A stretch of 6,287 bases of DNA, from the NCBI GenBank assembly GCA_020442965.1, contig JAGRJB010000202.1, positions 1 through 6,287 of the forward strand, written 5' to 3'. The translations under genes and the position numbers were made by a program. Below the pieces are notes generated by a model that saw only the letters and a list, made by a program, of their open reading frames with translations, made no database searches and had not been told where the DNA came from. The DNA comes from Pseudomonadales bacterium. GTDB lineage: Bacteria > Pseudomonadota > Gammaproteobacteria > Steroidobacterales > Steroidobacteraceae. Shown in pieces: positions 1 through 6,287 of the stretch (position 1 is its first letter; every line of letters starts with the position of its first letter).

Positions 1-520
1 ACGCGTAGCGTTGTCGCAAGTCGAACAGATCGATGGGTCGCTGCGCGCCGAGACTATAGACGGTTCGCTCCGCTGAACGCTCCTGTTCGATGTCGCGATA
101 GCGCCCTGCAATTCGATCGAGTTCGTATGCGGTGTGCAGGCCCAGCAGATTTGCGACTGGCTTCCATTTCAGTACGCGCGCATCGATATAGATTTCGTCG
201 CCGGCTAACTGGTAGCGCGTCTGACGGCTGTCAGGGTAGTGGACCACGGCGGTAAAGTGTTGCCTGCTGGTGGGCGTAACCTGGATGTGGGCCACCAGCG
301 CCTCGCGCGTCAGCGCGCGATAGCCTTGGATGCCAATCAAGGCCAAAGCCGCGGCGCTGCCCACGGCCAGAAACACCATGCCGAGTAGCGTTCTCGATCC
401 AGCCTGCAGTGGTCTGGCGCGAAACAGGGCTGCCACGCCACTCAGCAGCAAGATCAGTCCCAGCACGCCGAATGCAACCGCGGCGATGACGAGTGGCGTG
501 GGCAAAGAATCGGCCGTCAT
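1..520 (-). CDS. Uncharacterised two-helix membrane protein, C-terminus cut off by the window edge
   Basis: The minus-strand frame is open from an ATG at 520-518 to the left edge without a stop and gives 173 residues starting MTADSLPTPLVIAAVAFG. Two hydrophobic segments, at about residues 9-33 and 44-68, predict two membrane helices. A soluble part follows, with YQLAGDEIYIDARVLKWKP at about 103-121 and YELDRIAGRYRDIEQERSAE at about 132-151. I recognise this pattern from a conserved hypothetical family often labelled 'cation/multidrug efflux pump' or 'multidrug transporter' in gammaproteobacterial genomes. Two helices are too few for a known transporter fold, so I do not accept that label as a function. 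The start is chosen by the hydrophobic N-terminus. No clear Shine-Dalgarno precedes it, and an in-frame GTG at 529-527 is an alternative. The gene is transcribed away from the DUF5658 gene. Existence as a real gene is likely; function is unknown. Confidence 0.8.
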   Translation of the reverse strand, partial: MTADSLPTPLVIAAVAFGVLGLILLLSGVAALFRARPLQAGSRTLLGMVFLAVGSAAALALIGIQGYRALTREALVAHIQVTPTSRQHFTAVVHYPDSRQTRYQLAGDEIYIDARVLKWKPVANLLGLHTAYELDRIAGRYRDIEQERSAERTVYSLGAQRPIDLFDLRQRYA

Positions 521-659
521 TGCAGTCACTGTAGTCCGAAATGCCACGCGGGTCGATGTGCACTGCGTCCAACTATCGGCAGTTGCTGCCACGGCTGCTG
601 CTACCACGGTCGTTGCGACCAAAGCGCGCCGATTTGCGCGCGCGCTACGCGTACCCGAT

Positions 660-677
660 CGTCACAGCAATGTGACG
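660..677. repeat. Perfect 7-bp inverted repeat with 4-bp spacer
   Basis: CGTCACA (660-666), spacer GCAA, TGTGACG (671-677). The arms are exact reverse complements. It sits in the middle of the divergent intergenic region, with no T-tract on either side, so it is unlikely to be an intrinsic terminator. It contains TCACA and TGTGA, but in the opposite order to a CRP/FNR-type site (TGTGA-N6-TCACA), so it is not a canonical site of that family. It may be an operator for a dimeric regulator or chance. Confidence 0.4.
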
Positions 678-718
678 TCCGTCAAACAGATAGACCGATC
701 CCGCCGTATCAGCACGGT

Positions 719-724
719 TAGAAT
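719..724 (+). promoter_or_regulatory. Candidate -10 element for the DUF5658 gene
   Basis: TAGAAT matches the sigma-70 -10 consensus at five of six bases and ends 8 bp before the GTG start at 733. No good -35 is found at 16-19 bp spacing; the 17-bp position is CGATCC. If used, transcription would begin at about 731, within a few bases of the start codon, giving a leaderless or nearly leaderless mRNA. This fits the absence of a Shine-Dalgarno. Confidence 0.3.
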
Positions 725-732
725 TTTGCGCT

Positions 733-1353
733 GTGAACCCCGCCGCTGCCAGCACAGACCCGAATCAGCTCGAGGCGACGGCCGACTTGCCGATCAATCG
801 TTTGTCGCTCAACCGTTGCGGCACGCCGCCCGAGCGGCGCGCGACTCACGAGGATCGCCGCCAAGCGACGGCGCGTGCGTTGTGGGTTGGTAGTTTCAAG
901 CGCCGTCGCCTGGGACCGCGCCGCGAGGCAGATCGCAGCATCACCTCGGTCGACTGGCATCATCCGCAGTGGCTGGCCGTATCGATCATTATTCTGTTGT
1001 TGTCCTGCGCGGACGCGTTCTTGACCTTGACCTTGATCCATCTCGGTGGCGAGGAGATCAACCCGATCATGCGTCCGCTGGTCGTGGGGAGCGGGGGGGC
1101 GTTCGCCTCCTGGAAACTGGGTCTGACCGCGGGCGGTGTGGTGACCTTGACCCTGTTGGCGCGATTACGGGCCTTCGGACGCATGCCAGTCGGATACGTC
1201 CTGTATGCGGTTTTAGCCGTCTATCTCGTGCTCGTGGGGTACGAACTGGCGCTGGTTGAGCGAATATCAGGAGATATCGGCGCATCCGCGTCGCAGCAGG
1301 CACTTCACATCGACGCTCAGCTTTCCCAGCCGTCGGCCGCTAAGCTACCATAA
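733..1353 (+). CDS. DUF5658-type three-helix membrane protein
   Basis: The frame gives 206 residues ending in TAA at 1351-1353. Residues 1-75 are polar and Arg-rich, including SFKRRRLGPRREADRS at about 54-69. Three hydrophobic segments follow, at about 80-104, 125-144 and 151-174, then a polar tail. The basic stretch before a WHHPQW-type entry to helix 1, the SCADAFLTLTLI motif (91-102), EINPIM (108-113) and KLGLT (128-132) match my memory of DUF5658, an inner-membrane family of unknown function. The acidic and Asn residues near the helix 1 end are the most conserved-looking part. The GTG start at 733 is the earliest plausible one, but no Shine-Dalgarno precedes it, and TTG codons inside the N-terminal region (e.g. 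787) are alternatives. The first in-frame ATG falls inside the conserved domain and cannot be the start. A run of seven G at 1093-1099 lies in the frame without disrupting the domain. Confidence 0.8.
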   Translation: MNPAAASTDPNQLEATADLPINRLSLNRCGTPPERRATHEDRRQATARALWVGSFKRRRLGPRREADRSITSVDWHHPQWLAVSIIILLLSCADAFLTLTLIHLGGEEINPIMRPLVVGSGGAFASWKLGLTAGGVVTLTLLARLRAFGRMPVGYVLYAVLAVYLVLVGYELALVERISGDIGASASQQALHIDAQLSQPSAAKLP

Positions 1354-1383
1354 CGTTTCTGTATCCCTAAGCGTTCTAGTACA

Positions 1384-1411
1384 TTGACGCCGCTGGAATT
1401 TTCCTTGGAAT
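1384..1411 (+). promoter_or_regulatory. Weak candidate sigma-70 promoter for the sucA operon
   Basis: TTGACG (1384-1389) matches the -35 consensus at five of six bases. TGGAAT (1406-1411), 16 bp downstream, matches the -10 at four of six but lacks the important second-position A. Transcription would start near 1418, leaving a leader of about 24 nt that contains the GAGGA ribosome-binding site at 1426-1430. The call is by eye only; the true promoter could lie within the upstream gene. Confidence 0.3.
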
Positions 1412-1418
1412 TCCGCGG
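1390..1418. repeat. Bulged inverted repeat upstream of sucA
   Basis: The left arm at 1390-1400 (CCGC, bulged T1394, GGAATT) pairs with the right arm at 1409-1418 (AATTCCGCGG). This gives ten base pairs with one bulge and an eight-base loop. It ends 8 bp before the GAGGA ribosome-binding site and covers the spacer and -10 of the candidate promoter. No T-tract follows, so it does not look like a terminator. It could be an operator (DNA dyad) or, if transcribed, a 5' leader hairpin. Confidence 0.45.
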
Positions 1419-1441
1419 TAGCCACGAGGATTTATCTGCCC

Positions 1442-4354
1442 ATGGGCGCAAGCTTCAGCGAGCAAGTCGTCTCCACGCCACTTTTTGCAGGCAATGCGCC
1501 CTATGTCGAAGCACTGTACGAGCAGTACCTGCGTGATCCCGGTAGCGTCGATCCGCACTGGCGCAAGTACTTCGCGCAGCTGCGCGATCACGACACGCGT
1601 GAGCATGTTCACTCCGAGATCATCGCGGGAATAGCCGAGCGTGCCCGCCGCACGCACGTCAGCGGCGCGCAGAATGGCAGCGCGGTTGTCGCTCCATCGA
1701 ATGAGAGTGCGAAGCAGGGCGCCGTCTCACGCCTGATCCAGATCTACGCCAACCGTGGACATCTGATCGCGAAGCTCGATCCGCTCGGCCTCCTGGAGCG
1801 CGAACGTCCGCGCGTCTTGGAACTCGATTATTTCGGGCTGTCACCTTCCGATCTGAATGCAGAGTTCTTCACGGGCGCTCGCTCCAGCACAATACCGCCA
1901 CGCATGAAATTGCGCGACATCATCGCGCAGCTCGAATTCATCTATTGCGAATCGATAGGCGCGGAGTTTGCTCATGTATCGCATACCGAGGAACGCCTGT
2001 GGCTCCAGGATCAATACCAGTCCGGCCGTCTCACCCATCAACTGTCATCGGATGAGCAAAAGAACCTGCTGTGGCAGCTAACAGCTGCCGATGGCCTCGA
2101 GCGCTACCTGCACACCAAGTACGTGGGTCAGAAGCGGTTTTCGCTGGAAGGCGGCGATGCGCTGATTCCGCTCGTGAACGAATTGATTCAGCGCGGCGGC
2201 GGCAGCGGCATCGAAGAATGCGTGATCGGTATGGCGCATCGCGGGCGACTCAATGTGCTGGTGAACGTGTTGGGCAAGTCGCCGTCGGTGCTGTTCTCGG
2301 AGTTCGAAGGTAATTACGACAGCGCGCACCTGCAGGGCTCGGGCGACGTCAAGTATCACAAAGGGTTCTCGTCCGATCTGCGCACGCCCGGCGGCAACGT
2401 GCACGTGGCGCTCGCGTTCAATCCCTCGCATCTCGAGGTCGTCAATCCCGTGGTCGAGGGCTCGGTGCGCGCGCGCCAGGAGCGTCGCGGTGATCTCACT
2501 GGCGAGCGTGTTCTGCCAGTGCTCATACACGGTGACGCTGCGTTTGCCGGCCAGGGTGTTGTTACCGAGACGTTGCAGCTATCGCAGACGCGTGCCTTTT
2601 ACACTGGTGGCACCGTGCACATCGTCGTCAATAACCAGGTCGGCTTCACGATGTCCGATCCGCAAGACGCGCGCTCCACGATGTATTGCTCCGACGTCGC
2701 CAAGATGCTCGAAGCGCCGATTTTTCACGTCAATGCCGATGACCCGGCGGCGGTTTTGTTCGTCGCGCGGCTCGCACTCCGTTATCGGCAAAAATTCCAC
2801 AAAGACGTGGTGATCGATCTGTTTTGCTACCGGCGTCATGGGCACAATGAAGCCGACGAGCCAGCCGCGACGCAGCCCGTGATGTACGACGTTATTCGCA
2901 AGCATGCCACGGCACGCAAGTTGTATGCCGACAGGCTGGTTGGCTCCTCGGTCGTGACAGAAGATGAGGCGGAGTCGTATATCGACCAGTATCGCGACGG
3001 GCTCGACGAGGGTCGACCGCAGGCGCGCGCATCGCTCGGACTGATCGGTAACAAGTACACGGTCGATTGGAGCCGCTACACGGGCAGCGACTGGAGCGAG
3101 CACATCGAGAGCGGTGTCGAGCTGCCGCGACTCAAAGCTTTGGGCGAACGGATTGTTAGCGTGCCGCAGGATTTCAAGCTGCATCCACGGGTTGCGCAGG
3201 TCGTGGCGAATCGGGTCAAGATGCTGGCGGGCGAACTGCCGCTCGACTGGGGTTGTGCCGAGACGCTTGCATACGCCTCGGTGCTCGAGGAAGGCTACTC
3301 GATCCGCCTCACGGGCCAGGATTCGGGCCGCGGGACGTTTTTTCATCGACATGCGGTGCTGCACGAACAACGAACCGGCGACGAGTACATACCGTTGCAG
3401 CACATTGGCGAGCGCCAGCCCACGTTTCAGGTGACCGATTCGGTGTTGTCGGAAGAGGCCGTGATGGGCTTCGAGTACGGCTACTCCACCACCGATCCGA
3501 CGGCGCTCGTTATCTGGGAGGCGCAATTCGGCGATTTCGCCAATGGTGCGCAGGTGATCATCGATCAATTCATCAGCTCGGGTGAGGCGAAGTGGGGCCG
3601 TCTGTGTGGCCTGGTGTTGTTGTTGCCGCACGGTTACGAAGGCCAGGGCCCGGAGCACTCGTCTGCGCGCCTCGAGCGTTTCTTGCAGCTTTGCGCCGAG
3701 AACAACATGCAAGTGTGCGTCCCGTCGACGCCCGCACAAATGTTTCACATGCTGCGGCGGCAGATGTTGCGCAGCTTGCGCAAGCCGCTCATCGTGATGA
3801 CACCGAAGAGCCTGTTGCGACACGACCTGTCAGTCTCGTCGCTCGAAGATCTGTCGCGCGGCAAGTTTGCGACGATCATCGATGAGGTGGATGACCTGCC
3901 TCCCTCGGGTATCAAGCGAGTCGTGCTTTCCTCCGGCAAAGTCTACTTCGACCTGCTGAAGGAACGCCGGCAGCGCAAGCTCGACGCCGTGGCTCTAGTT
4001 CGGATCGAGCAGCTCTATCCGTTTCCCGCGGCGGAGTATGCGTCGCTGCTGCAAAAGTACAGCTACGCCAAAGACATTGTCTGGTGTCAGGAGGAGCCGC
4101 AGAATCAAGGCTCGTGGTACCAGATCCGCCATCGGCTCAACGAGCCGTTCCGAGGCGAGCGCGACGTTTTGTATGCAGGCCGCGCGCCGTCGGCGGCGCC
4201 CGCCACCGGACTTGCCAAGATCCACGCGGTCGAGCAGCAGGAATTGATCGTCGCCGCCCTCGAGGCAAACGTGTCGCGCGATGCGCACCGCGACACCGAG
4301 CGTCTCGCTGCCGTGAGCCCGGCTCCGGCAGCGGTCGCTGGCAAGTCGCGCTAA
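1442..4354 (+). CDS. sucA: 2-oxoglutarate dehydrogenase E1 component (SucA)
   Basis: Thiamine-diphosphate-dependent E1 (EC 1.2.4.2) of the cytoplasmic 2-oxoglutarate dehydrogenase complex of the TCA cycle. It decarboxylates 2-oxoglutarate and succinylates the E2 lipoyl group. The product has 970 residues, against 933 in E. coli. Visible in order: the N-terminal E2-binding segment (YVEALYEQYLRDP, 21-33), the substrate-region motif GMAHRGRLNVL (263-273) with His266, FNPSHLE (326-332) with His330, the ThDP/Mg motif GDAAF (364-368) through NNQ (397-399), YRRHGHNEADEP (463-474), and the C-terminal transketolase-like half with HGYEGQGPEHSSAR (730-743). After the usual family end (about 940) there is a tail of about 30 residues rich in Ala and Pro. 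The ATG at 1442 is supported by GAGGA 11 bases upstream and by the N-terminal match. It is the first gene of a sucA-sucB-lpd operon. Identity is essentially certain. Confidence 0.98.
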   Translation: MGASFSEQVVSTPLFAGNAPYVEALYEQYLRDPGSVDPHWRKYFAQLRDHDTREHVHSEIIAGIAERARRTHVSGAQNGSAVVAPSNESAKQGAVSRLIQIYANRGHLIAKLDPLGLLERERPRVLELDYFGLSPSDLNAEFFTGARSSTIPPRMKLRDIIAQLEFIYCESIGAEFAHVSHTEERLWLQDQYQSGRLTHQLSSDEQKNLLWQLTAADGLERYLHTKYVGQKRFSLEGGDALIPLVNELIQRGGGSGIEECVIGMAHRGRLNVLVNVLGKSPSVLFSEFEGNYDSAHLQGSGDVKYHKGFSSDLRTPGGNVHVALAFNPSHLEVVNPVVEGSVRARQERRGDLTGERVLPVLIHGDAAFAGQGVVTETLQLSQTRAFYTGGTVHIVVNNQVGFTMSDPQDARSTMYCSDVAKMLEAPIFHVNADDPAAVLFVARLALRYRQKFHKDVVIDLFCYRRHGHNEADEPAATQPVMYDVIRKHATARKLYADRLVGSSVVTEDEAESYIDQYRDGLDEGRPQARASLGLIGNKYTVDWSRYTGSDWSEHIESGVELPRLKALGERIVSVPQDFKLHPRVAQVVANRVKMLAGELPLDWGCAETLAYASVLEEGYSIRLTGQDSGRGTFFHRHAVLHEQRTGDEYIPLQHIGERQPTFQVTDSVLSEEAVMGFEYGYSTTDPTALVIWEAQFGDFANGAQVIIDQFISSGEAKWGRLCGLVLLLPHGYEGQGPEHSSARLERFLQLCAENNMQVCVPSTPAQMFHMLRRQMLRSLRKPLIVMTPKSLLRHDLSVSSLEDLSRGKFATIIDEVDDLPPSGIKRVVLSSGKVYFDLLKERRQRKLDAVALVRIEQLYPFPAAEYASLLQKYSYAKDIVWCQEEPQNQGSWYQIRHRLNEPFRGERDVLYAGRAPSAAPATGLAKIHAVEQQELIVAALEANVSRDAHRDTERLAAVSPAPAAVAGKSR

Positions 4355-4381
4355 TCAACCAATGTTGTTCAAGGAACGCTC

Positions 4382-5593
4382 ATGACGATCGAGATTCGAG
4401 TGCCGCAGCTCCCCGAGTCGGTGGCTGACGCCTTACTGGTAACCTGGCACAAGCAGCCCGGCGATAGCGTTGCGCGCGATGAGAACCTCGCGGACCTCGA
4501 GACCGACAAGGTGGTGCTCGAGGTGCCGGCGCCTAACAACGGGGTAGTCAAAGAGCTGAAGGTAGAAGCCGGGACGACCGTCACGAGCGGCCAGCTGTTA
4601 GCGGTGATTGAGCCAGGGAGTGCCGGTGAACCGGTAGGCAAGGCGTCCGCCAAAGCGGCCAGCAAGTCCGGCGGGCCAGCAGCCGCCGCAGCGGCCAAGG
4701 CTCCGGTCGAGGACGCGGGTAAGCTCAGCCCCTCGGCACGCCGCCTGGTCGAAGAAAACCAGCTCGATGCATCAGATATTCCGGCGTCCGGCAAAGACGG
4801 CCGCATCACGAAAGGCGATGTGATGGGCTTTCTCGACGGCAAGTCATCGCCGCCCGCGGCCACCGCGAAGGCGCCAGCTGCTGCCAAGGGTGAGCGCTCC
4901 GAGCAGCGCGTGCCGATGACCCGTCTACGCCAGCGCATTGCGGAGCGGCTGGTCGAAGCGCAGTCGACTCAGGCCCTGCTAACGACTTTCAACGAGGTGG
5001 ACCTGCAGGCGGTGATGGCGCTGCGCTCGCGCTACAAGGACCAGTTCGAACGGACCTATGGCGTCAAGCTCGGTTTCATGTCGTTCTTCATCAAGGCGTC
5101 GATCGAAGCGCTGAAAAAGTTTCCGCTGGTCAACGCCTCGATCGACGGCAGCGATATCGTCTATCACGAGTACTATGATATTGGTGTTGCGGTCTCGACC
5201 GATCGTGGGCTCATGGTGCCGGTTGTGCGCGATGCCGATCTGAAGAGCGTCGCGGAGCTCGAGAAGGAAATAGGCACTTACGCGAGTCGCGCGCGCGATG
5301 GCAAAATCTCCATCGAGGAGTTAACGGGCGGCACGTTCTCGATCACCAATGGTGGCGTGTTCGGCTCGATGCTCTCGACGCCGATCGTCAACGCGCCGCA
5401 GAGCGCCATTCTCGGCATGCACAAGATTCAGGAGCGACCGATGGTCGTGGACGGTCAGATTGTCGTGAGACCGATGATGTACCTCGCGATGACCTACGAT
5501 CATCGCATCATCGACGGACGCGAAGCCGTGCAGTTCCTGGTGGCGATCAAAGACAGCCTCGAAGACCCCGGCCGCATGCTGCTCGGCGTCTGA
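4382..5593 (+). CDS. sucB: Dihydrolipoyllysine-residue succinyltransferase, OGDC E2 (SucB)
   Basis: E2 core of the 2-oxoglutarate dehydrogenase complex (EC 2.3.1.61). It carries the swinging lipoyl arm and transfers succinyl groups to CoA. The product has 403 residues, close to the 405 of E. coli. One lipoyl domain (1-78) has the lipoyl-lysine motif [14 protein letters not shown] with Lys43. An Ala/Lys-rich linker follows, then the peripheral subunit-binding domain (about 114-151, starting [13 protein letters not shown]) that docks E3 and E1. A second flexible linker leads to the catalytic acyltransferase domain (about 173-403). The active-site motif YDHRIIDGR (372-380) gives His374 and Asp378. 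The ATG is fixed by AAGGA at 4371-4375, six bases upstream. It lies 27 bp after sucA and 23 bp before lpd, so it is probably co-transcribed and translated from its own ribosome-binding site. The single lipoyl domain and succinyltransferase-type sequence argue against a pyruvate dehydrogenase E2. Confidence 0.98.
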   Translation: MTIEIRVPQLPESVADALLVTWHKQPGDSVARDENLADLETDKVVLEVPAPNNGVVKELKVEAGTTVTSGQLLAVIEPGSAGEPVGKASAKAASKSGGPAAAAAAKAPVEDAGKLSPSARRLVEENQLDASDIPASGKDGRITKGDVMGFLDGKSSPPAATAKAPAAAKGERSEQRVPMTRLRQRIAERLVEAQSTQALLTTFNEVDLQAVMALRSRYKDQFERTYGVKLGFMSFFIKASIEALKKFPLVNASIDGSDIVYHEYYDIGVAVSTDRGLMVPVVRDADLKSVAELEKEIGTYASRARDGKISIEELTGGTFSITNGGVFGSMLSTPIVNAPQSAILGMHKIQERPMVVDGQIVVRPMMYLAMTYDHRIIDGREAVQFLVAIKDSLEDPGRMLLGV

Positions 5594-5616
5594 CCAACAT
5601 AGCAACGGAGCGAGTA

Positions 5617-6287
5617 ATGGCCGAACAATACGACGTCATCGTGATCGGTGGCGGTCCGGCGGGCTATCCCGCCGCGATTCGCGCCGGGCAGAACAAACTC
5701 AAGGTTGCCTGCATCGACGAATGGAAGAATCATGATGGCACGCTCGCATTCGGCGGCACTTGCCTGAATGCCGGCTGCATTCCCTCCAAGGCGCTGCTCG
5801 AGTCGAGCGAGCTTCTGCACCGCGCCCAATCCGAGTTCGCGATTCACGGCATCAAGACCGGCAAGCTCGAGATGGATGTTGCCGCCATGCAAAAGCGCAA
5901 GAGCGGCATCGTCAAGACGATGACGGGCGGTATCACGGCCCTTTTGAAGGGCGCAGGCGTAACGCCGTTGCAAGGCCACGGTAAGTTGTTACCTGGGCGC
6001 CGCGTCGAATTCGTGGCGCACGACGGCAGTCGTCGGGAACTTTCCGCCAAGCACGTCGTGTTGGCGTCGGGATCGGTTCCCACCGCGCTCAAGGCGGTGC
6101 CTTTCGATGGTAAGCAGATCGTCGATTCGTGGGGTGCGCTCGAGTTCGATGCGGTACCCAAGCGACTCGCCGTCATCGGCGCGGGTGTGATCGGACTCGA
6201 ACTGGGTAGCGTCTGGCGGCGTCTGGGTGCCGACGTCGTGGTGCTCGAGGCACTACCGGACTTTCTGGCGATCGCCGATCAGCAGCT
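5617..6287 (+). CDS. lpd: Dihydrolipoamide dehydrogenase, OGDC E3 (Lpd), C-terminus beyond window
   Basis: FAD flavoprotein (EC 1.8.1.4) that reoxidises the dihydrolipoyl group of SucB and reduces NAD+. The first 223 residues of an expected 475 or so are present, and the frame runs off the right edge. The FAD-binding Rossmann motif [16 protein letters not shown] is at 10-25. The redox-active disulfide motif [16 protein letters not shown] has Cys49 and Cys54. ASGSVP (150-155) is the second FAD contact, and the NAD-binding motif [12 protein letters not shown] is at 187-198. Between the first strand and the Cys motif there is a short loop ([12 protein letters not shown], 34-45) that E. coli Lpd lacks but Azotobacter-type OGDC E3 has, from memory. 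The catalytic His-Glu pair near the C-terminus is outside the window and cannot be checked. The ATG follows GGAG at 5607-5610 by six bases. The position directly after sucB suggests an E3 dedicated to this complex. Confidence 0.97.
   Translation, partial: MAEQYDVIVIGGGPAGYPAAIRAGQNKLKVACIDEWKNHDGTLAFGGTCLNAGCIPSKALLESSELLHRAQSEFAIHGIKTGKLEMDVAAMQKRKSGIVKTMTGGITALLKGAGVTPLQGHGKLLPGRRVEFVAHDGSRRELSAKHVVLASGSVPTALKAVPFDGKQIVDSWGALEFDAVPKRLAVIGAGVIGLELGSVWRRLGADVVVLEALPDFLAIADQQ

Larger units (their letters stand above)
521..732. other. Divergent intergenic region
   Basis: This 212-bp gap separates two genes transcribed in opposite directions, so it should hold promoters for both. On the plus strand I see a -10-like TAGAAT at 719-724. 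For the minus-strand gene there is a TTGACG (685-680), but no convincing -10 at the right spacing. A perfect dyad lies at 660-677. No RNA gene or terminator is visible. Confidence 0.6.

Noticed and set aside
231..572. A 113-residue minus-strand open frame
   Set aside because: It is the frame-shifted shadow of the real minus-strand gene at 520-1, which has the membrane helices and conserved blocks; this frame has an Arg/Gly-rich translation with no such features.
1..652. A 10-bp inverted match, ACGCGTAGCG at 1-10 and CGCTACGCGT at 643-652
   Set aside because: Matches of this length between distant points are expected by chance in several kilobases of GC-rich DNA, and neither end shows mobile-element features.
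330..893. A 187-residue plus-strand open frame across the left part of the window
   Set aside because: It overlaps the well-supported minus-strand membrane gene, the intergenic region and the start of the DUF5658 gene, and its translation is low-complexity Ala/Arg/Thr/Val without motifs.
1023..1040. Tandem TTGACC-like repeats
   Set aside because: They encode the LTLTLI stretch of the first membrane helix of the DUF5658 protein; coding constraint explains them.
2579..3823. A 414-residue open frame antisense to sucA
   Set aside because: It lies wholly opposite the conserved E1 sequence, its translation is rich in Arg, His and Gln without recognisable motifs, and long antisense frames are expected in GC-rich coding DNA.
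4355..4381. Small possible hairpins (GTTC-AAG-GAAC at 4367-4377) around the sucB ribosome-binding site
   Set aside because: A 4-bp stem with a 3-base loop is too weak to claim as a regulatory structure.
4369..4938. A 189-residue minus-strand open frame opposite sucB
   Set aside because: It is antisense to the lipoyl domain and the Ala-rich linkers of SucB; its Ser/Ala/Leu-rich composition is explained by the opposite strand.

Overview
This is a GC-rich (by eye, roughly 60%) bacterial chromosomal window. Its right two thirds hold the genes of the 2-oxoglutarate dehydrogenase complex (OGDC) in the order sucA (E1), sucB (E2), lpd (E3). The protein sequences look gammaproteobacterial. The E3 N-terminus resembles the OGDC-type E3 of Azotobacter and Pseudomonas. 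The two small membrane-protein genes on the left resemble families I associate with Xanthomonadales-, Nevskiales- or Steroidobacter-like bacteria. That taxonomic placement is inference from remembered family resemblance, not from a search.

Layout. Positions 520 to 1 (minus strand) hold the N-terminal 173 codons of an uncharacterised two-helix membrane protein that runs off the left edge. Positions 521-732 are a divergent intergenic region with a perfect 7-bp dyad at 660-677 and a -10-like hexamer at 719-724. Positions 733-1353 (plus) encode a DUF5658-type three-helix membrane protein with a GTG start. The 88-bp gap at 1354-1441 has a weak promoter candidate overlapped by a 10-bp bulged dyad just before sucA. 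Then come sucA (1442-4354), sucB (4382-5593) and the first 223 codons of lpd (5617 to the right edge). These three are separated by only 27 and 23 bp, each has a Shine-Dalgarno sequence, and they almost certainly form one operon.

How the genes work together. SucA decarboxylates 2-oxoglutarate on thiamine diphosphate and reductively succinylates the lipoyl group of SucB. SucB transfers the succinyl group to CoA. Lpd reoxidises dihydrolipoamide with FAD and NAD+. All key motifs are present: the ThDP motif in E1, the lipoyl Lys, E3-binding domain and His/Asp active site in E2, and the Cys pair, FAD and NAD motifs in E3. The operon therefore looks functional.

I found no RNA gene, mobile element, CRISPR array or phage remnant, and nothing that amounts to a new system. 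The points worth a second look are the two poorly characterised membrane proteins, the dyads in the two intergenic gaps, a possibly leaderless GTG start, and an Ala/Pro-rich C-terminal tail on SucA.
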